DNA from: Segatella copri
Lineage (GTDB): Bacteria > Bacteroidota > Bacteroidia > Bacteroidales > Bacteroidaceae
Assembly (NCBI RefSeq): GCF_026015295.1
Contig: NZ_JAPDUW010000001.1
Coordinates: 3,638,501 to 3,702,500 of the forward strand
Direction of reading: 5' to 3'
DNA: 64,000 nucleotides
In this document: positions 44,180 to 51,681 of the stretch, piece after piece
Position numbering within the stretch: position 1 is the stretch's first letter
How the letters are laid out: every line of letters starts with the position of its first letter
Translations under genes and position numbers: made by a program
Notes under the pieces: generated by a model
Told to the model about the DNA's origin: nothing
Seen by the model: only the letters and a program-made list of their open reading frames with translations
Databases searched by the model: none

Positions 44180-46078
44180 TTACTTTTTCTGTTCTCTAAT
44201 CCGTTGGATGATGTCCGTATTGGTCTGACTGATGACCTTGAGGTCACGGAACAAGCGCAGTCGGAATCGCCACATTCTCAAATATAGCAGTGTGCCCACA
44301 GGGAAAATGATGGCTGCAATGATGTTGAGCCATTTCCGCTCGAATGGGCGTGTATGTGCCTTGACAGAAAGAACCGGATATTGGTTCATGTCGTGCAGGA
44401 TATACTTGTTGGCGGTGTTGGTCAAATCTTCTATTACCTCTTCCAATTCTGCATTGATTCTTTCTATCTCATGATCAGGCTCGTATTTGAAGAATACATT
44501 GATGACGTTTGGAAGATGAACCAGTTTGTGCTCCTTATTATATAAGGTGATGTCTTGGTTGATTCTTTCCAGTTTCTCTGCATCCGCCTGATAGTCCGGG
44601 TCGGTGATGATGACTTCCTTGCCGAAGTAATGGCGTTTCTGTCGTAAACCGAGCAGTTTCATGAAGAACTCTTTGTAAACATCCATATTGAATACGGAAG
44701 AGTCATTGGTTGCCTTGTAGGTTACGAAGATAGCCAAAGGCGTCAATACTGCCGGTGCAAGACCTTTACCGAACCAGATGGCCCACATTCCGCTTCTTGA
44801 CATTCTGTATCCTGTATTGTCGAGGATAAAGAAGACGATGAACACAAGTACGGAGATGACGACAGGGAAACCCAGTCCTCCTTTTCGGATGATGGCTCCT
44901 AATGGCGCTCCGATAAAGAAGAATATGAGACACGAAAGGGCTAGAGTGAACTTGTTGATAGCCTCAATCTTGTGCTGTCTTATCATGTAGTCTGCATCGC
45001 TCGTTGACATCGATTTGAAATCAAGGTCAGAAAGCTCCTGTTGTACGGTAGACTGTGCCTGGTTTACCGCCATGAGCTTCTTGTCCTGTGGCAACTTATT
45101 ATATAAGGTGTCGAAATTGAGTTTTTCGCCCTTCTTGATTTCTTTGAGAGAGTCCTTCTTGTTGATGCGCTGTGCACCTCCATAGAATCTCACGTTGGCT
45201 TCGTTCAGGTAGATTCTTCCGATTGAATCATATAATTGGTTGAGCGAATCGATGTCGTGGTTGATTTTCTCCAGACTTTTACCCTTCGCATTTCCTGAAA
45301 GCGAAGCTGCATCGGTCATACTGAAGTCTCCATCAAAGTCGAGAATGATTTTTTTTGAAACGAAAGTCTCTCGTCTGTATGGTACGGCAGCAGTATTGGC
45401 AAGTGCACTGCTTTGCATGTTCTCAAACCATTCTCCACTGTATAGGCTCAGAACAAGATGCTTCTTCTCCGCAGTACTCTGGAGCATGCCAGAGTCTGCC
45501 AATATGATGGCGGCATCTTCATAGCTGTCGGTCATGCGGTAAATCATGATGCCGTAAAGTTTTCCGGTTTTCAAATCCTTCTTCTGCACATAAAGGTTGC
45601 AGTTTGGAATACCATCATAGAAGATTCCTTCCGGAATTTCCAGTTCCGGGCTTTTCTGTTTCATGGAAATCAGAAGTTGTGCCAGTTTCATGTTCGACTT
45701 AGGTCCCACATTGTTCTGGAAATAGAATGAGCCAAACATGATGATGACGGTGATGACGATAAGTGAGCGGAAAGCTTGCATCAGTGAAATGCCGGCAGCC
45801 TTGATGGCTGTAAGTTCCGAACTCTCGCCGAGATTACCGAACGTCATGAGTGAAGACAGGAGAATAGCCAAAGGCAGGGCCTGTGGTACGAGCATCAGAC
45901 CCATGTACCAGAAAAATTGAGCCATCACGTCCATCGTGAGTCCCTTACCGATGAGATCATCAATATATCTCCATAAGAACTGCATCATCAGCACAAACTG
46001 GCAGATGAAGAAAGTTCCCATGAAAAGGAGACCAAACTGCTTGGCAATAAATATGTCTAATTTCTTAATTCTAAGCAT
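44180..46078 (-). CDS. LptF/LptG-family lipopolysaccharide export permease
   Basis: A 632-residue YjgP/YjgQ family membrane protein. It begins 'LDIFIAKQFGLLFMGTFFICQFVLM' and has six predicted helices: three N-terminal and three near residues 365-460 ('FTLALSCLIFFFIGAPLGAIIRKGGLGFPVV'). A periplasmic beta-jelly-roll domain lies between them. The extra C-terminal 170 residues with another hydrophobic hairpin are usual for Bacteroidetes members. It forms the inner-membrane part of the Lpt machine with the LptB ATPase. Whether it is LptF or LptG cannot be told. Confidence 0.9.
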   Translation of the reverse strand: MLRIKKLDIFIAKQFGLLFMGTFFICQFVLMMQFLWRYIDDLIGKGLTMDVMAQFFWYMGLMLVPQALPLAILLSSLMTFGNLGESSELTAIKAAGISLMQAFRSLIVITVIIMFGSFYFQNNVGPKSNMKLAQLLISMKQKSPELEIPEGIFYDGIPNCNLYVQKKDLKTGKLYGIMIYRMTDSYEDAAIILADSGMLQSTAEKKHLVLSLYSGEWFENMQSSALANTAAVPYRRETFVSKKIILDFDGDFSMTDAASLSGNAKGKSLEKINHDIDSLNQLYDSIGRIYLNEANVRFYGGAQRINKKDSLKEIKKGEKLNFDTLYNKLPQDKKLMAVNQAQSTVQQELSDLDFKSMSTSDADYMIRQHKIEAINKFTLALSCLIFFFIGAPLGAIIRKGGLGFPVVISVLVFIVFFILDNTGYRMSRSGMWAIWFGKGLAPAVLTPLAIFVTYKATNDSSVFNMDVYKEFFMKLLGLRQKRHYFGKEVIITDPDYQADAEKLERINQDITLYNKEHKLVHLPNVINVFFKYEPDHEIERINAELEEVIEDLTNTANKYILHDMNQYPVLSVKAHTRPFERKWLNIIAAIIFPVGTLLYLRMWRFRLRLFRDLKVISQTNTDIIQRIREQKK

Positions 46079-46144
46079 TTCAATATTCTGTTGTTTCAGA
46101 CCTTTTCTTTATTTAAAATAATAGCAGGTCTGTTATTCAGCGTG

Positions 46145-46152
46145 CAAAGGTA
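46145..46152 (-). promoter_or_regulatory. -7 promoter box of the LptF/G-ribBA unit
   Basis: On the minus strand this reads TACCTTTG, 66 bp before the permease start. Confidence 0.55.
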
Positions 46153-46275
46153 ATATAAAAAAATAAGAAAACCTTTATTTTTCGTTTTTTTTATATATAT
46201 AATTAGGTGAAAGTGGGGCAGGAATGTGAGAAAAATGAGAAAATAAAACTTTTTTTGAAAATTTCTGCCGAAAAA

Positions 46276-46307
46276 TTTGTTCAATTCAAATAAATGTATT
46301 ACCTTTG
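46276..46307 (+). promoter_or_regulatory. Canonical Bacteroidetes promoter of the tRNA gene
   Basis: TTTG at 46276-46279 and TACCTTTG at 46300-46307 are 20 bp apart, the standard -33/-7 spacing of the primary sigma factor in this phylum. By contrast, the regulated enzyme promoters in the window lack a well-placed -33 box. Confidence 0.8.
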
Positions 46308-46338
46308 CACCCGCAAATGAGAAATCAATTGCTTGGAT

Positions 46339-46412
46339 GGCGGGATAGCTCAGCTGGTTAGAGCGTCGGATTCATAATCCGGAGGTCGAGGGATCGTGGC
46401 CCCCTCCCGCTA
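46339..46412 (+). tRNA. tRNA-Met (CAU), elongator type
   Basis: A cloverleaf can be drawn: acceptor GGCGGGA with TCCCGCT, D-arm 'AGCTCAGCTGGTTAGAGC', anticodon stem TCGGA/TCCGG with loop TTCATAA (anticodon CAT), and discriminator A; CCA is not encoded. The T-arm is odd. The stem GAGGG faces CCCCC (one A-C mismatch) and the loop reads ATCGTGG instead of the usual TTCGANN. A strong promoter precedes it and a terminator follows. An isoleucine tRNA with a modified CAU anticodon is less likely from the acceptor sequence. Confidence 0.9.
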
Positions 46413-46422
46413 CAAGATGAGA

Positions 46423-46452
46423 GACATCAACTTTTTAGTTGATGTCTTTTTT
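46423..46452 (+). terminator. Terminator of the tRNA gene
   Basis: GACATCAACT pairs with AGTTGATGTC over a TTTT loop, followed by six T. Confidence 0.88.
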
Positions 46453-46463
46453 ATGCTCTAAAC

Positions 46464-46573
46464 TTTTCCACACTTATTCACTTCTCATAGATAAGTTATC
46501 CACATATGTGTTGATAACTATGTTATTCCGTTGGTTATCAGATGTTTTTCCTGTTGGTAACTGGTGTGGAAAA
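46464..46573. other. Cluster of DnaA-box-like nonamers (possible replication-origin element)
   Basis: Four sites: TTTTCCACA (46464, +), TTATCCACA (46496, +), TTATCAACA (complement of 46509-46517) and TTTTCCACA (complement of 46565-46573). The middle two sit in the near-perfect inverted repeat AGTTATCCACA-TATG-TGTTGATAACT (46494-46519). The segment is AT-rich and lies where the minus-strand genes on the left give way to plus-strand genes on the right. The rest of the gap shows nothing else. Confidence 0.5.
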
Positions 46574-46673
46574 GATAAATATGAAAGATTTTCCGATGTT
46601 TTTTCTTGGTGTTCTCAGAATAAAATATTTGTAAAAAACTGACCAATGGGGCTAAAATACAAAAAAAAAGTTG

Positions 46674-46681
46674 TATATTTG
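46674..46681 (+). promoter_or_regulatory. -7 promoter box of the fructan HTCS gene
   Basis: TATATTTG lies 73 bp before the HTCS start. Confidence 0.55.
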
Positions 46682-46754
46682 CAGCGGTAAAGTTTTATTT
46701 TTAGGCATTTGTTGACTGCCTCTTCTTTATAAACATAGAAATTGTATAAGCTGT

Positions 46755-49562
46755 ATGAAACGAAAATTACACCTTATTATATATGTAGCTATCATCGTGT
46801 TGCTGACCGGTTGTGCTCAGCAGCCTAGGAAGTATGTCATTGGCGTATCCCAGTGTTCGGAAGATACCTGGCGCGATAAACTGAATGATGAACTGAAGAT
46901 GGGCGAGTATCTCAACGATTCGCTTATCGTGAAACTGGCTTCTTCCAACGATGATAATATGTTGCAGAATAAGCAAGTTAACCAGTTTATCGATGAGGGT
47001 GTAGATTTGCTTATCGTATCTCCTAATCAGCTGAGTGCTATATCCAAGGCTGTAGAGCGTGCTTACGATAAAGGTATTCCTGTGATTCTCTATGACAGGA
47101 AGACCAATTCTGACAAGTATACGGCATTTATCGGCTGCGATAACTATACGATAGGTAAATCGATGGGAACTTTTATCGCCCAGCAGCTTCAGGGAAAGGG
47201 CCGCATCGTTGAAATCAGAGGCTTAGAGGGCTCTTCGCCTGCTTTGGAGCGTCATCGTGGTTTTATGGATGCTATCAAGCCTTATCCTGGGTTACAGGTT
47301 GTAGCCTCGGAGGGAGGAAACTGGAAAGAAGAGGGTGGAATCCAGGCGATGAAACGCATATTGAAACAGACACAGGACTTTGATTATGTCTTTGCCCATA
47401 ATGACTGTCTTGCCTGGGGAGCTTATGTGGCTGCCCGCCAGATGAGGGTAAAGCGTAACTATAAGTATACCGGAGTAGACGGCATGGCTACCGAAGGTGG
47501 TGGTTTGGAACTTGTGCGCGATGGTATTTTCGAAGCCTCTTATCTTTATCCTACCAAGGGTGACGAGGTCATAGCGCTTGCCATGAAGATATTGAAGCAT
47601 CAGCCTTATGAACGCGACAATTATCTGAGCACTTCTATCATAACCCAGGCAAATGCTGCCCTTACATTGATGGAGGCTAGAGATGCCGAGCGTCAGACGC
47701 ACAATCTGAAGACTTTGCATAAGCAGGTAAATCAGTATCTGTCTGATTATAACTCACAGAAAGTCATGCTCATAGGTCTGTGTCTGTTCCTCTTTGTTTG
47801 CCTCGCAGCTGCTGCTTTGATCTTCAGAGGTTATCTGATAAAGGTGAAACTGAACGAAACATTGGCTAAGACAAATGGCGAACTGAAGCGACTGAATGTA
47901 GAATTGGGTGAAAAGAATGGAGAATTGAAACGATTGAATGAGGAGGTCTTGGAACTCACTCATTCCCGTCTGGTATTCTTTACCAATATCAGCCATGAAC
48001 TTCGCACGCCTTTAACCCTGATAGCCGACCCGGTAGAGATGCTGCTTGAAGATTCCGGCATCAAGGGCAAGAGCCGCGAACTCTTGAAGATGGTGCAGCG
48101 TAACGCCCTTGCTCTCCAACAGTTGGTAAGTAACATTCTTGATTTCCGTAAGATTCAGAATGGCAAGATGGAACTGAAACTCTATCGCTTCGACATTGTG
48201 AAGACCTTGACGACGTGGGTGGGCGACTTCCAGCTTACTGCCGAGCGCAAGCAGATCAGACTGCATCTGGATGTTGATGACTTGAAAGGGAGCCATGAAA
48301 TGATTGCCGATCAGGAGAAGATTTCCCGTATCGTGTTCAATCTGTTGAGCAATGCCTTGAAATATACGCCTGCTGGTGGAGAAATCTTTGTTTCGCTGAA
48401 AGATGAAGGTGCCAATCTCCGTCTTGACGTGAGAGATACGGGCAAGGGTATCTCGCAGGATGAGGCTGATAAGATCTTTGAACGCTTCTTCCAGGCCAAG
48501 GGGGCTGCCAGCGGTACGGGTATTGGTCTGGCTCTGGTGAAATCTTTTGTAGAGTTGCATCATGGTGAGGCTAGGGTAGAAAGTGAACCGGGAAAGGGCT
48601 CTGAATTTATCGTTGTCATTCCTCGTGAGCAGGAGTGTGATTCACAAGTTATCCACAATGATGTGGATGTTGTGGATAACTCTGTAAATGCCTCTGCGTC
48701 AGATGGTAAGAATGTGGTAGATGAATCTGTTTTGCAATATATTGATGATGGAGACAGAAGTCGTGGAAAAGTTCAGCAGTTGGTAAGCGAGAATACCAAT
48801 CGTCCTACTGTTCTGGTTATTGATGATAATACCGATATCCGTCAGTATGAGCGTACTCTTTTGCAGGATGTGTATATTGTTCTTGAGGCCGCCGATGGTA
48901 AAGAGGGTCTGGCTGTCGCCTTGAAAGAGGTGCCTGACCTGGTGATTTGCGATGTGATGATGCCTGTTATGGACGGATTGGAGTTTACTAAACAGTTGAA
49001 GACGAATACGGCTACCTCTCATATCCCTGTTATTATGCTTACGGCGAAGAACCTGGAGGAGCATCGCGCAGAGGGTTATGAGCATGGAGCAGATTCCTAT
49101 ATTACCAAACCATTCCACAGCAAGGTGCTTCTCGCCCGTATCGAGAATCTCTTGCGACAGCGTCAGCTCCTGAAACATCTTTATCAGGGGGCTCAAGAGG
49201 CTGAGAAGGAGATTTCTGAGTCTCATCTGGAAAATCGTGACAAGCAGTTCCTCAAGCAGCTTCAAGCCATTATCCAGAAGAATCTTTCTGATAGTGAGTT
49301 TGGAGTTGAGGATATGGGACAGCAGATTGGCTTAAGCCGTGTGCAGCTCTATCGCAAGGTGAAGGCGATGACAGGCTCTTCTGTTGTTGACTTACTCCGT
49401 AAGGCTCGCCTTGCCAAAGCTAGGCGTTTGCTCGAAACCCGGAGCATGAGTGTCTCTGAAGTAGCCTATGAAGTGGGCTTCTCAGCGCCGTCTTACTTCA
49501 CAAAATGTTTCAAGGAAGAGTATGGAATGTTACCTGGTGATGTAGGTAATGTGATGAAATAG
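46755..49562 (+). CDS. Hybrid two-component regulator with sugar-binding (BT1754-like) sensor
   Basis: A 935-residue HTCS. A lipobox-like LLTGC is at residue 20, but the protein also has a membrane helix near 335-358. The periplasmic domain (about 27-305) is a type-I periplasmic-binding fold ('YVIGVSQCSEDTWRDKLNDEL', 'VDLLIVSPNQLSAI', 'GIPVILYDRKTNSDKYTAFIG'), the architecture of the Bacteroides fructose sensor BT1754. A coiled-coil linker, HisKA (H414 in 'NISHELRTPLTL'), HATPase_c, receiver (D733 in 'LVICDVMMPVMDG') and AraC HTH follow. With a GH32 gene 6 kb downstream, free fructose is the likely signal. The linker before the receiver contains two DnaA-box sequences in its DNA. Confidence 0.95.
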   Translation: MKRKLHLIIYVAIIVLLTGCAQQPRKYVIGVSQCSEDTWRDKLNDELKMGEYLNDSLIVKLASSNDDNMLQNKQVNQFIDEGVDLLIVSPNQLSAISKAVERAYDKGIPVILYDRKTNSDKYTAFIGCDNYTIGKSMGTFIAQQLQGKGRIVEIRGLEGSSPALERHRGFMDAIKPYPGLQVVASEGGNWKEEGGIQAMKRILKQTQDFDYVFAHNDCLAWGAYVAARQMRVKRNYKYTGVDGMATEGGGLELVRDGIFEASYLYPTKGDEVIALAMKILKHQPYERDNYLSTSIITQANAALTLMEARDAERQTHNLKTLHKQVNQYLSDYNSQKVMLIGLCLFLFVCLAAAALIFRGYLIKVKLNETLAKTNGELKRLNVELGEKNGELKRLNEEVLELTHSRLVFFTNISHELRTPLTLIADPVEMLLEDSGIKGKSRELLKMVQRNALALQQLVSNILDFRKIQNGKMELKLYRFDIVKTLTTWVGDFQLTAERKQIRLHLDVDDLKGSHEMIADQEKISRIVFNLLSNALKYTPAGGEIFVSLKDEGANLRLDVRDTGKGISQDEADKIFERFFQAKGAASGTGIGLALVKSFVELHHGEARVESEPGKGSEFIVVIPREQECDSQVIHNDVDVVDNSVNASASDGKNVVDESVLQYIDDGDRSRGKVQQLVSENTNRPTVLVIDDNTDIRQYERTLLQDVYIVLEAADGKEGLAVALKEVPDLVICDVMMPVMDGLEFTKQLKTNTATSHIPVIMLTAKNLEEHRAEGYEHGADSYITKPFHSKVLLARIENLLRQRQLLKHLYQGAQEAEKEISESHLENRDKQFLKQLQAIIQKNLSDSEFGVEDMGQQIGLSRVQLYRKVKAMTGSSVVDLLRKARLAKARRLLETRSMSVSEVAYEVGFSAPSYFTKCFKEEYGMLPGDVGNVMK
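48647..48681. repeat. Perfect inverted pair of DnaA-box sequences inside the HTCS gene
   Basis: AGTTATCCACA (48647-48657) and TGTGGATAACT (48671-48681) are a perfect 11-bp inverted repeat; each arm holds the nonamer TTATCCACA. It encodes a low-constraint linker ('VIHNDVDVVDN') between kinase and receiver. The same 11-mer occurs at 46494. Confidence 0.6.
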
Positions 49563-49615
49563 AGAGAAATACGCTATACCTGAAGTGTAAAATCTGTGAA
49601 TATATGGATAAAAAT

Positions 49616-49709
49616 CGTTCATTTCCTAGCATAAAAGGTACATTGTATCATTTTTATCACTATTTGAACGATAATTGTACCTGGGGTTCGCTGAAACTTA
49701 CTATCTTTG
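49616..49709 (+). promoter_or_regulatory. Orphan promoter with fructan-type operator arm
   Basis: The -7 box TATCTTTG is at 49702-49709. CGTTCAT (49616-49622) stands 79 bp upstream of it, the same distance as in the receptor promoter at 51.6 kb. An inverted partner, TGAACGAT, ends at 49672. No gene follows on the plus strand before the opposing dinB. Confidence 0.6.
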
Positions 49710-49715
49710 CACCAG

Positions 49716-49905
49716 AATTTAGAAGTTTTAAATTGTTTCATGCAGAAATGGTTGCATTTTCATAAGGTTTAGGTTTTTAGGTTATAGGATTGAGTATTCA
49801 TTAAGGTAAGTAGTTTTCTTTAAGGTAAAAAGTTTTGTTTTGGGAAATAACTAGTAATGAGAGAAAGCAGCTGTATAGACGGGATGTCTGACAGCTGCTT
49901 TTCGC
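49716..49905 (+). ncRNA. Candidate small RNA downstream of the fructan HTCS gene
   Basis: The segment runs from about 7 bp after the orphan -7 box to the end of a strong hairpin. It contains no ORF longer than about 10 codons and is AT-rich. With a dedicated promoter and a hairpin end it has the layout of a small-RNA gene of about 190 nt. The alternative is a leftover promoter of a deleted gene. Ends are estimates. Confidence 0.4.
49864..49903. terminator. Hairpin between the candidate small RNA and dinB
   Basis: AAAGCAGCTGT (49864-49874) pairs with ACAGCTGCTTT (49891-49901), with an inner AGAC/GTCT pair. The T-run is short on both strands. It can serve the plus-strand RNA and the convergent dinB. 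Confidence 0.7.
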
Positions 49906-49959
49906 GTATTATGGTTTGTTTCTTTTTAAGCGGGCATACTATAGCTTTTTAAAGGGGAC

Positions 49960-51078
49960 TTATTCCCAATCTTCAAATTCCAGTTCCAGTTCTTTGTATT
50001 CGGGCTTGAAACTGCTGTTCTCCTTATCTTGCTTCCTGGCTTCTTCTGTTGAGGCGTTGCTTACGGACAGACCAAGCAGGCGGATGGGATGCGCTGAGGA
50101 GTAATCTACCTGTTTCAGCAGCCGTTTGGCAAGAGGTAGAATATCATCCTTCTTTTTCAGAACCTTTTCTTGCGAGATGCTTCGTGTTATCTGGGTAAAA
50201 TCGGCAAACTTCACCTTCAGCGTCAGGGTTCTTCCTTCGAAACCGCTTTTGGCGATGCGCTCCAGCAGTTCGAGTACAGTATGGTACAGTTCGATAATCA
50301 CAGCCGTTTTTAGATAGATATCTTCCAGGAAAGTCTGTTCGCAGCCTACCGATTTCCGTTCCCGGTAGGTGATGACAGGTCGTTCATCTATCCCCCTTGC
50401 AAAATCATAGAAGATGTGTCCGGCTTTTCCGAACACTTCTACCAGATGTTCTTCGGATACTTTCCTCAGGTCAGCTCCGTTGAAGATACCCATGAAATGC
50501 ATCTTTTGCAAGGTTTTCTTGCCCACGCCCCAGAAATCCTCTACAGGCAGCTGGGCGATGAAATCGAGCGCCTTGTCGGGATGAATGGTGCAGATGCCGT
50601 CGGGCTTGCGGTAATCAGAAGCCACTTTGGCGAGAAACTTGCAGTAGCTGATGCCTGCCGAGGCGGTGAGTCCGGTTGCCTCCTTGATACGGGTTTTGAT
50701 TTCTTTGGCAATATCCACCGCCAGTTCTATCCCTTTCTTATTCTGCGTTACATCAAGAAAGGCTTCATCTATGGAGATGGGTTCGATGAGGTCGGTATAT
50801 TCCTGGAATATCTGATGTATCTGATGGGATATTTTAGCGTAATAATCATGCCGGCAGGGCACGATGATGAGGTTAGGGCAGCGCTGCTTGGCTTGAGCGA
50901 TGGATTGCGCCGAATGAACGCCATACTTCCTTGCCTCATAGCTGGCTGTAGAAACCACACCACGAGGTCCGTCGAAGCCAACCGCTACCGGTTTGCCCCG
51001 AAGTTCCGGATTGTCTCTTTGCTCTACCGCAGCAAAGAAGGCATCCATGTCGATATGTATGATCTTTCGCTCAGTCAT
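49960..51078 (-). CDS. dinB: DNA polymerase IV (Y-family, DinB)
   Basis: About 372 residues from 51078 (MTERKIIHIDMDAFFAAVEQ). A longer frame begins upstream of the promoter box and is rejected. Y-family signatures are complete: the metal-binding 'HIDMDAFFAAVE', 'VSTASYEARKYGVHSAQS', and 'ISIDEAFLDVT' with the catalytic acidic pair. Then come the thumb region ('LPVEDFWGVGKKTLQKMHFMG') and the little-finger domain ('KSVGCEQTFLEDI'). The enzyme performs error-prone lesion bypass. The C-terminal tail is acidic and variable. It is a single gene with its own promoter and no visible LexA-type site. Confidence 0.96.
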   Translation of the reverse strand: MTERKIIHIDMDAFFAAVEQRDNPELRGKPVAVGFDGPRGVVSTASYEARKYGVHSAQSIAQAKQRCPNLIIVPCRHDYYAKISHQIHQIFQEYTDLIEPISIDEAFLDVTQNKKGIELAVDIAKEIKTRIKEATGLTASAGISYCKFLAKVASDYRKPDGICTIHPDKALDFIAQLPVEDFWGVGKKTLQKMHFMGIFNGADLRKVSEEHLVEVFGKAGHIFYDFARGIDERPVITYRERKSVGCEQTFLEDIYLKTAVIIELYHTVLELLERIAKSGFEGRTLTLKVKFADFTQITRSISQEKVLKKKDDILPLAKRLLKQVDYSSAHPIRLLGLSVSNASTEEARKQDKENSSFKPEYKELELEFEDWE

Positions 51079-51095
51079 TCCTGCCTTATTTTTTC

Positions 51096-51103
51096 CAAAA
51101 GTA
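51096..51103 (-). promoter_or_regulatory. -7 promoter box of dinB
   Basis: On the minus strand this reads TACTTTTG, 17 bp before the start at 51078, which rules out the upstream in-frame ATG at 51123. Confidence 0.65.
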
Positions 51104-51186
51104 CAAAAAAGATGCGTTTCCACAAAATCTAAGCTGTTTTTTATTGTTCGTTAACGTTTTCGGGTATTAGCCTACATGGCCCATCG

Positions 51187-51450
51187 AAACTGGCTGCGTT
51201 GAGCATCGCAAGTACTTGCGTTAGCCAACTCAAGTACTTGCGTTAGCCAACGAAGCTATCTGCGTCTGCTTCCTGAGTCGTCTCCGATAGCTTACGGAAC
51301 CACTTGAGTAAGCTGAACCAAACACTTGACCTCACTGATTCAAGCACTTGACCTCATTAACTCAAGTACTTGAACTCATAAACTCAAGCACTTGACCTCA
51401 CTGATTCAAGCACTTGAACTTATTAACTCAAGTACATCATGACACGCTCT
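51187..51450. repeat. 22-bp-period repeat array 3 (12 units)
   Basis: Twelve units follow an exact 22-bp register from 51187. The best conserved part is the palindrome CAAGTACTTG or its variant CAAGCACTTG, found at 51209, 51231, 51341, 51363, 51385 and 51407. Weaker forms are at 51297, 51319 and 51429 and degenerate ones at 51187, 51253 and 51275. The rest of the unit is 'ACCTCACTGATT' or 'CGTTAGCCAACT'. It lies between divergent dinB and the fructan receptor. It is not coding and has no CRISPR-like spacers. Confidence 0.88.
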
Positions 51451-51535
51451 TAATAGTTTGTAGTGATCTATATGACTCCCTTTGTCTGAAATAGAAAAGA
51501 GTTAGTTAAGAAGTAGAAAGTAGCAGAAAAGTGTG

Positions 51536-51635
51536 AAATTCCGTTCATGTAATAGCAATTATGTTACAATGAACGGAATTTTTTATTCGATGAAATGATT
51601 TTTTAAGCCCCTGTTCAGACCTTTATGTATTTTTG
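51536..51635 (+). promoter_or_regulatory. Fructan receptor promoter with inverted-repeat operator
   Basis: AAATTCCGTTCAT (51536-51548) and ATGAACGGAATTT (51569-51581) form a perfect inverted repeat with a 20-base spacer. The -7 box TATTTTTG is at 51628-51635, 52 bp after the inner ATGAACG. The GH32 promoter has the same inner arms and the same 52-bp distance. Similarity continues after the repeat (ATTTTTT...TCG.ATGAAA). Confidence 0.75.
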
Positions 51636-51681
51636 CAGCAGAAATCAAAACATTAACGCTAACAAATTAAACATTTAAAGT

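Noticed and set aside
34569..46078. FMN riboswitch before ribBA
   Set aside because: The gap to the upstream gene is only 28 bp, too short for the aptamer, and nothing resembling it was seen.
51079..51123. Longer N terminus for DinB
   Set aside because: It would begin upstream of the promoter box, and the conserved HIDMDAFF motif sits at the normal distance from the shorter start.
51187..51450. CRISPR array
   Set aside because: Units are 22 bp with no unique spacers, are partly degenerate, and no cas genes are in the window.
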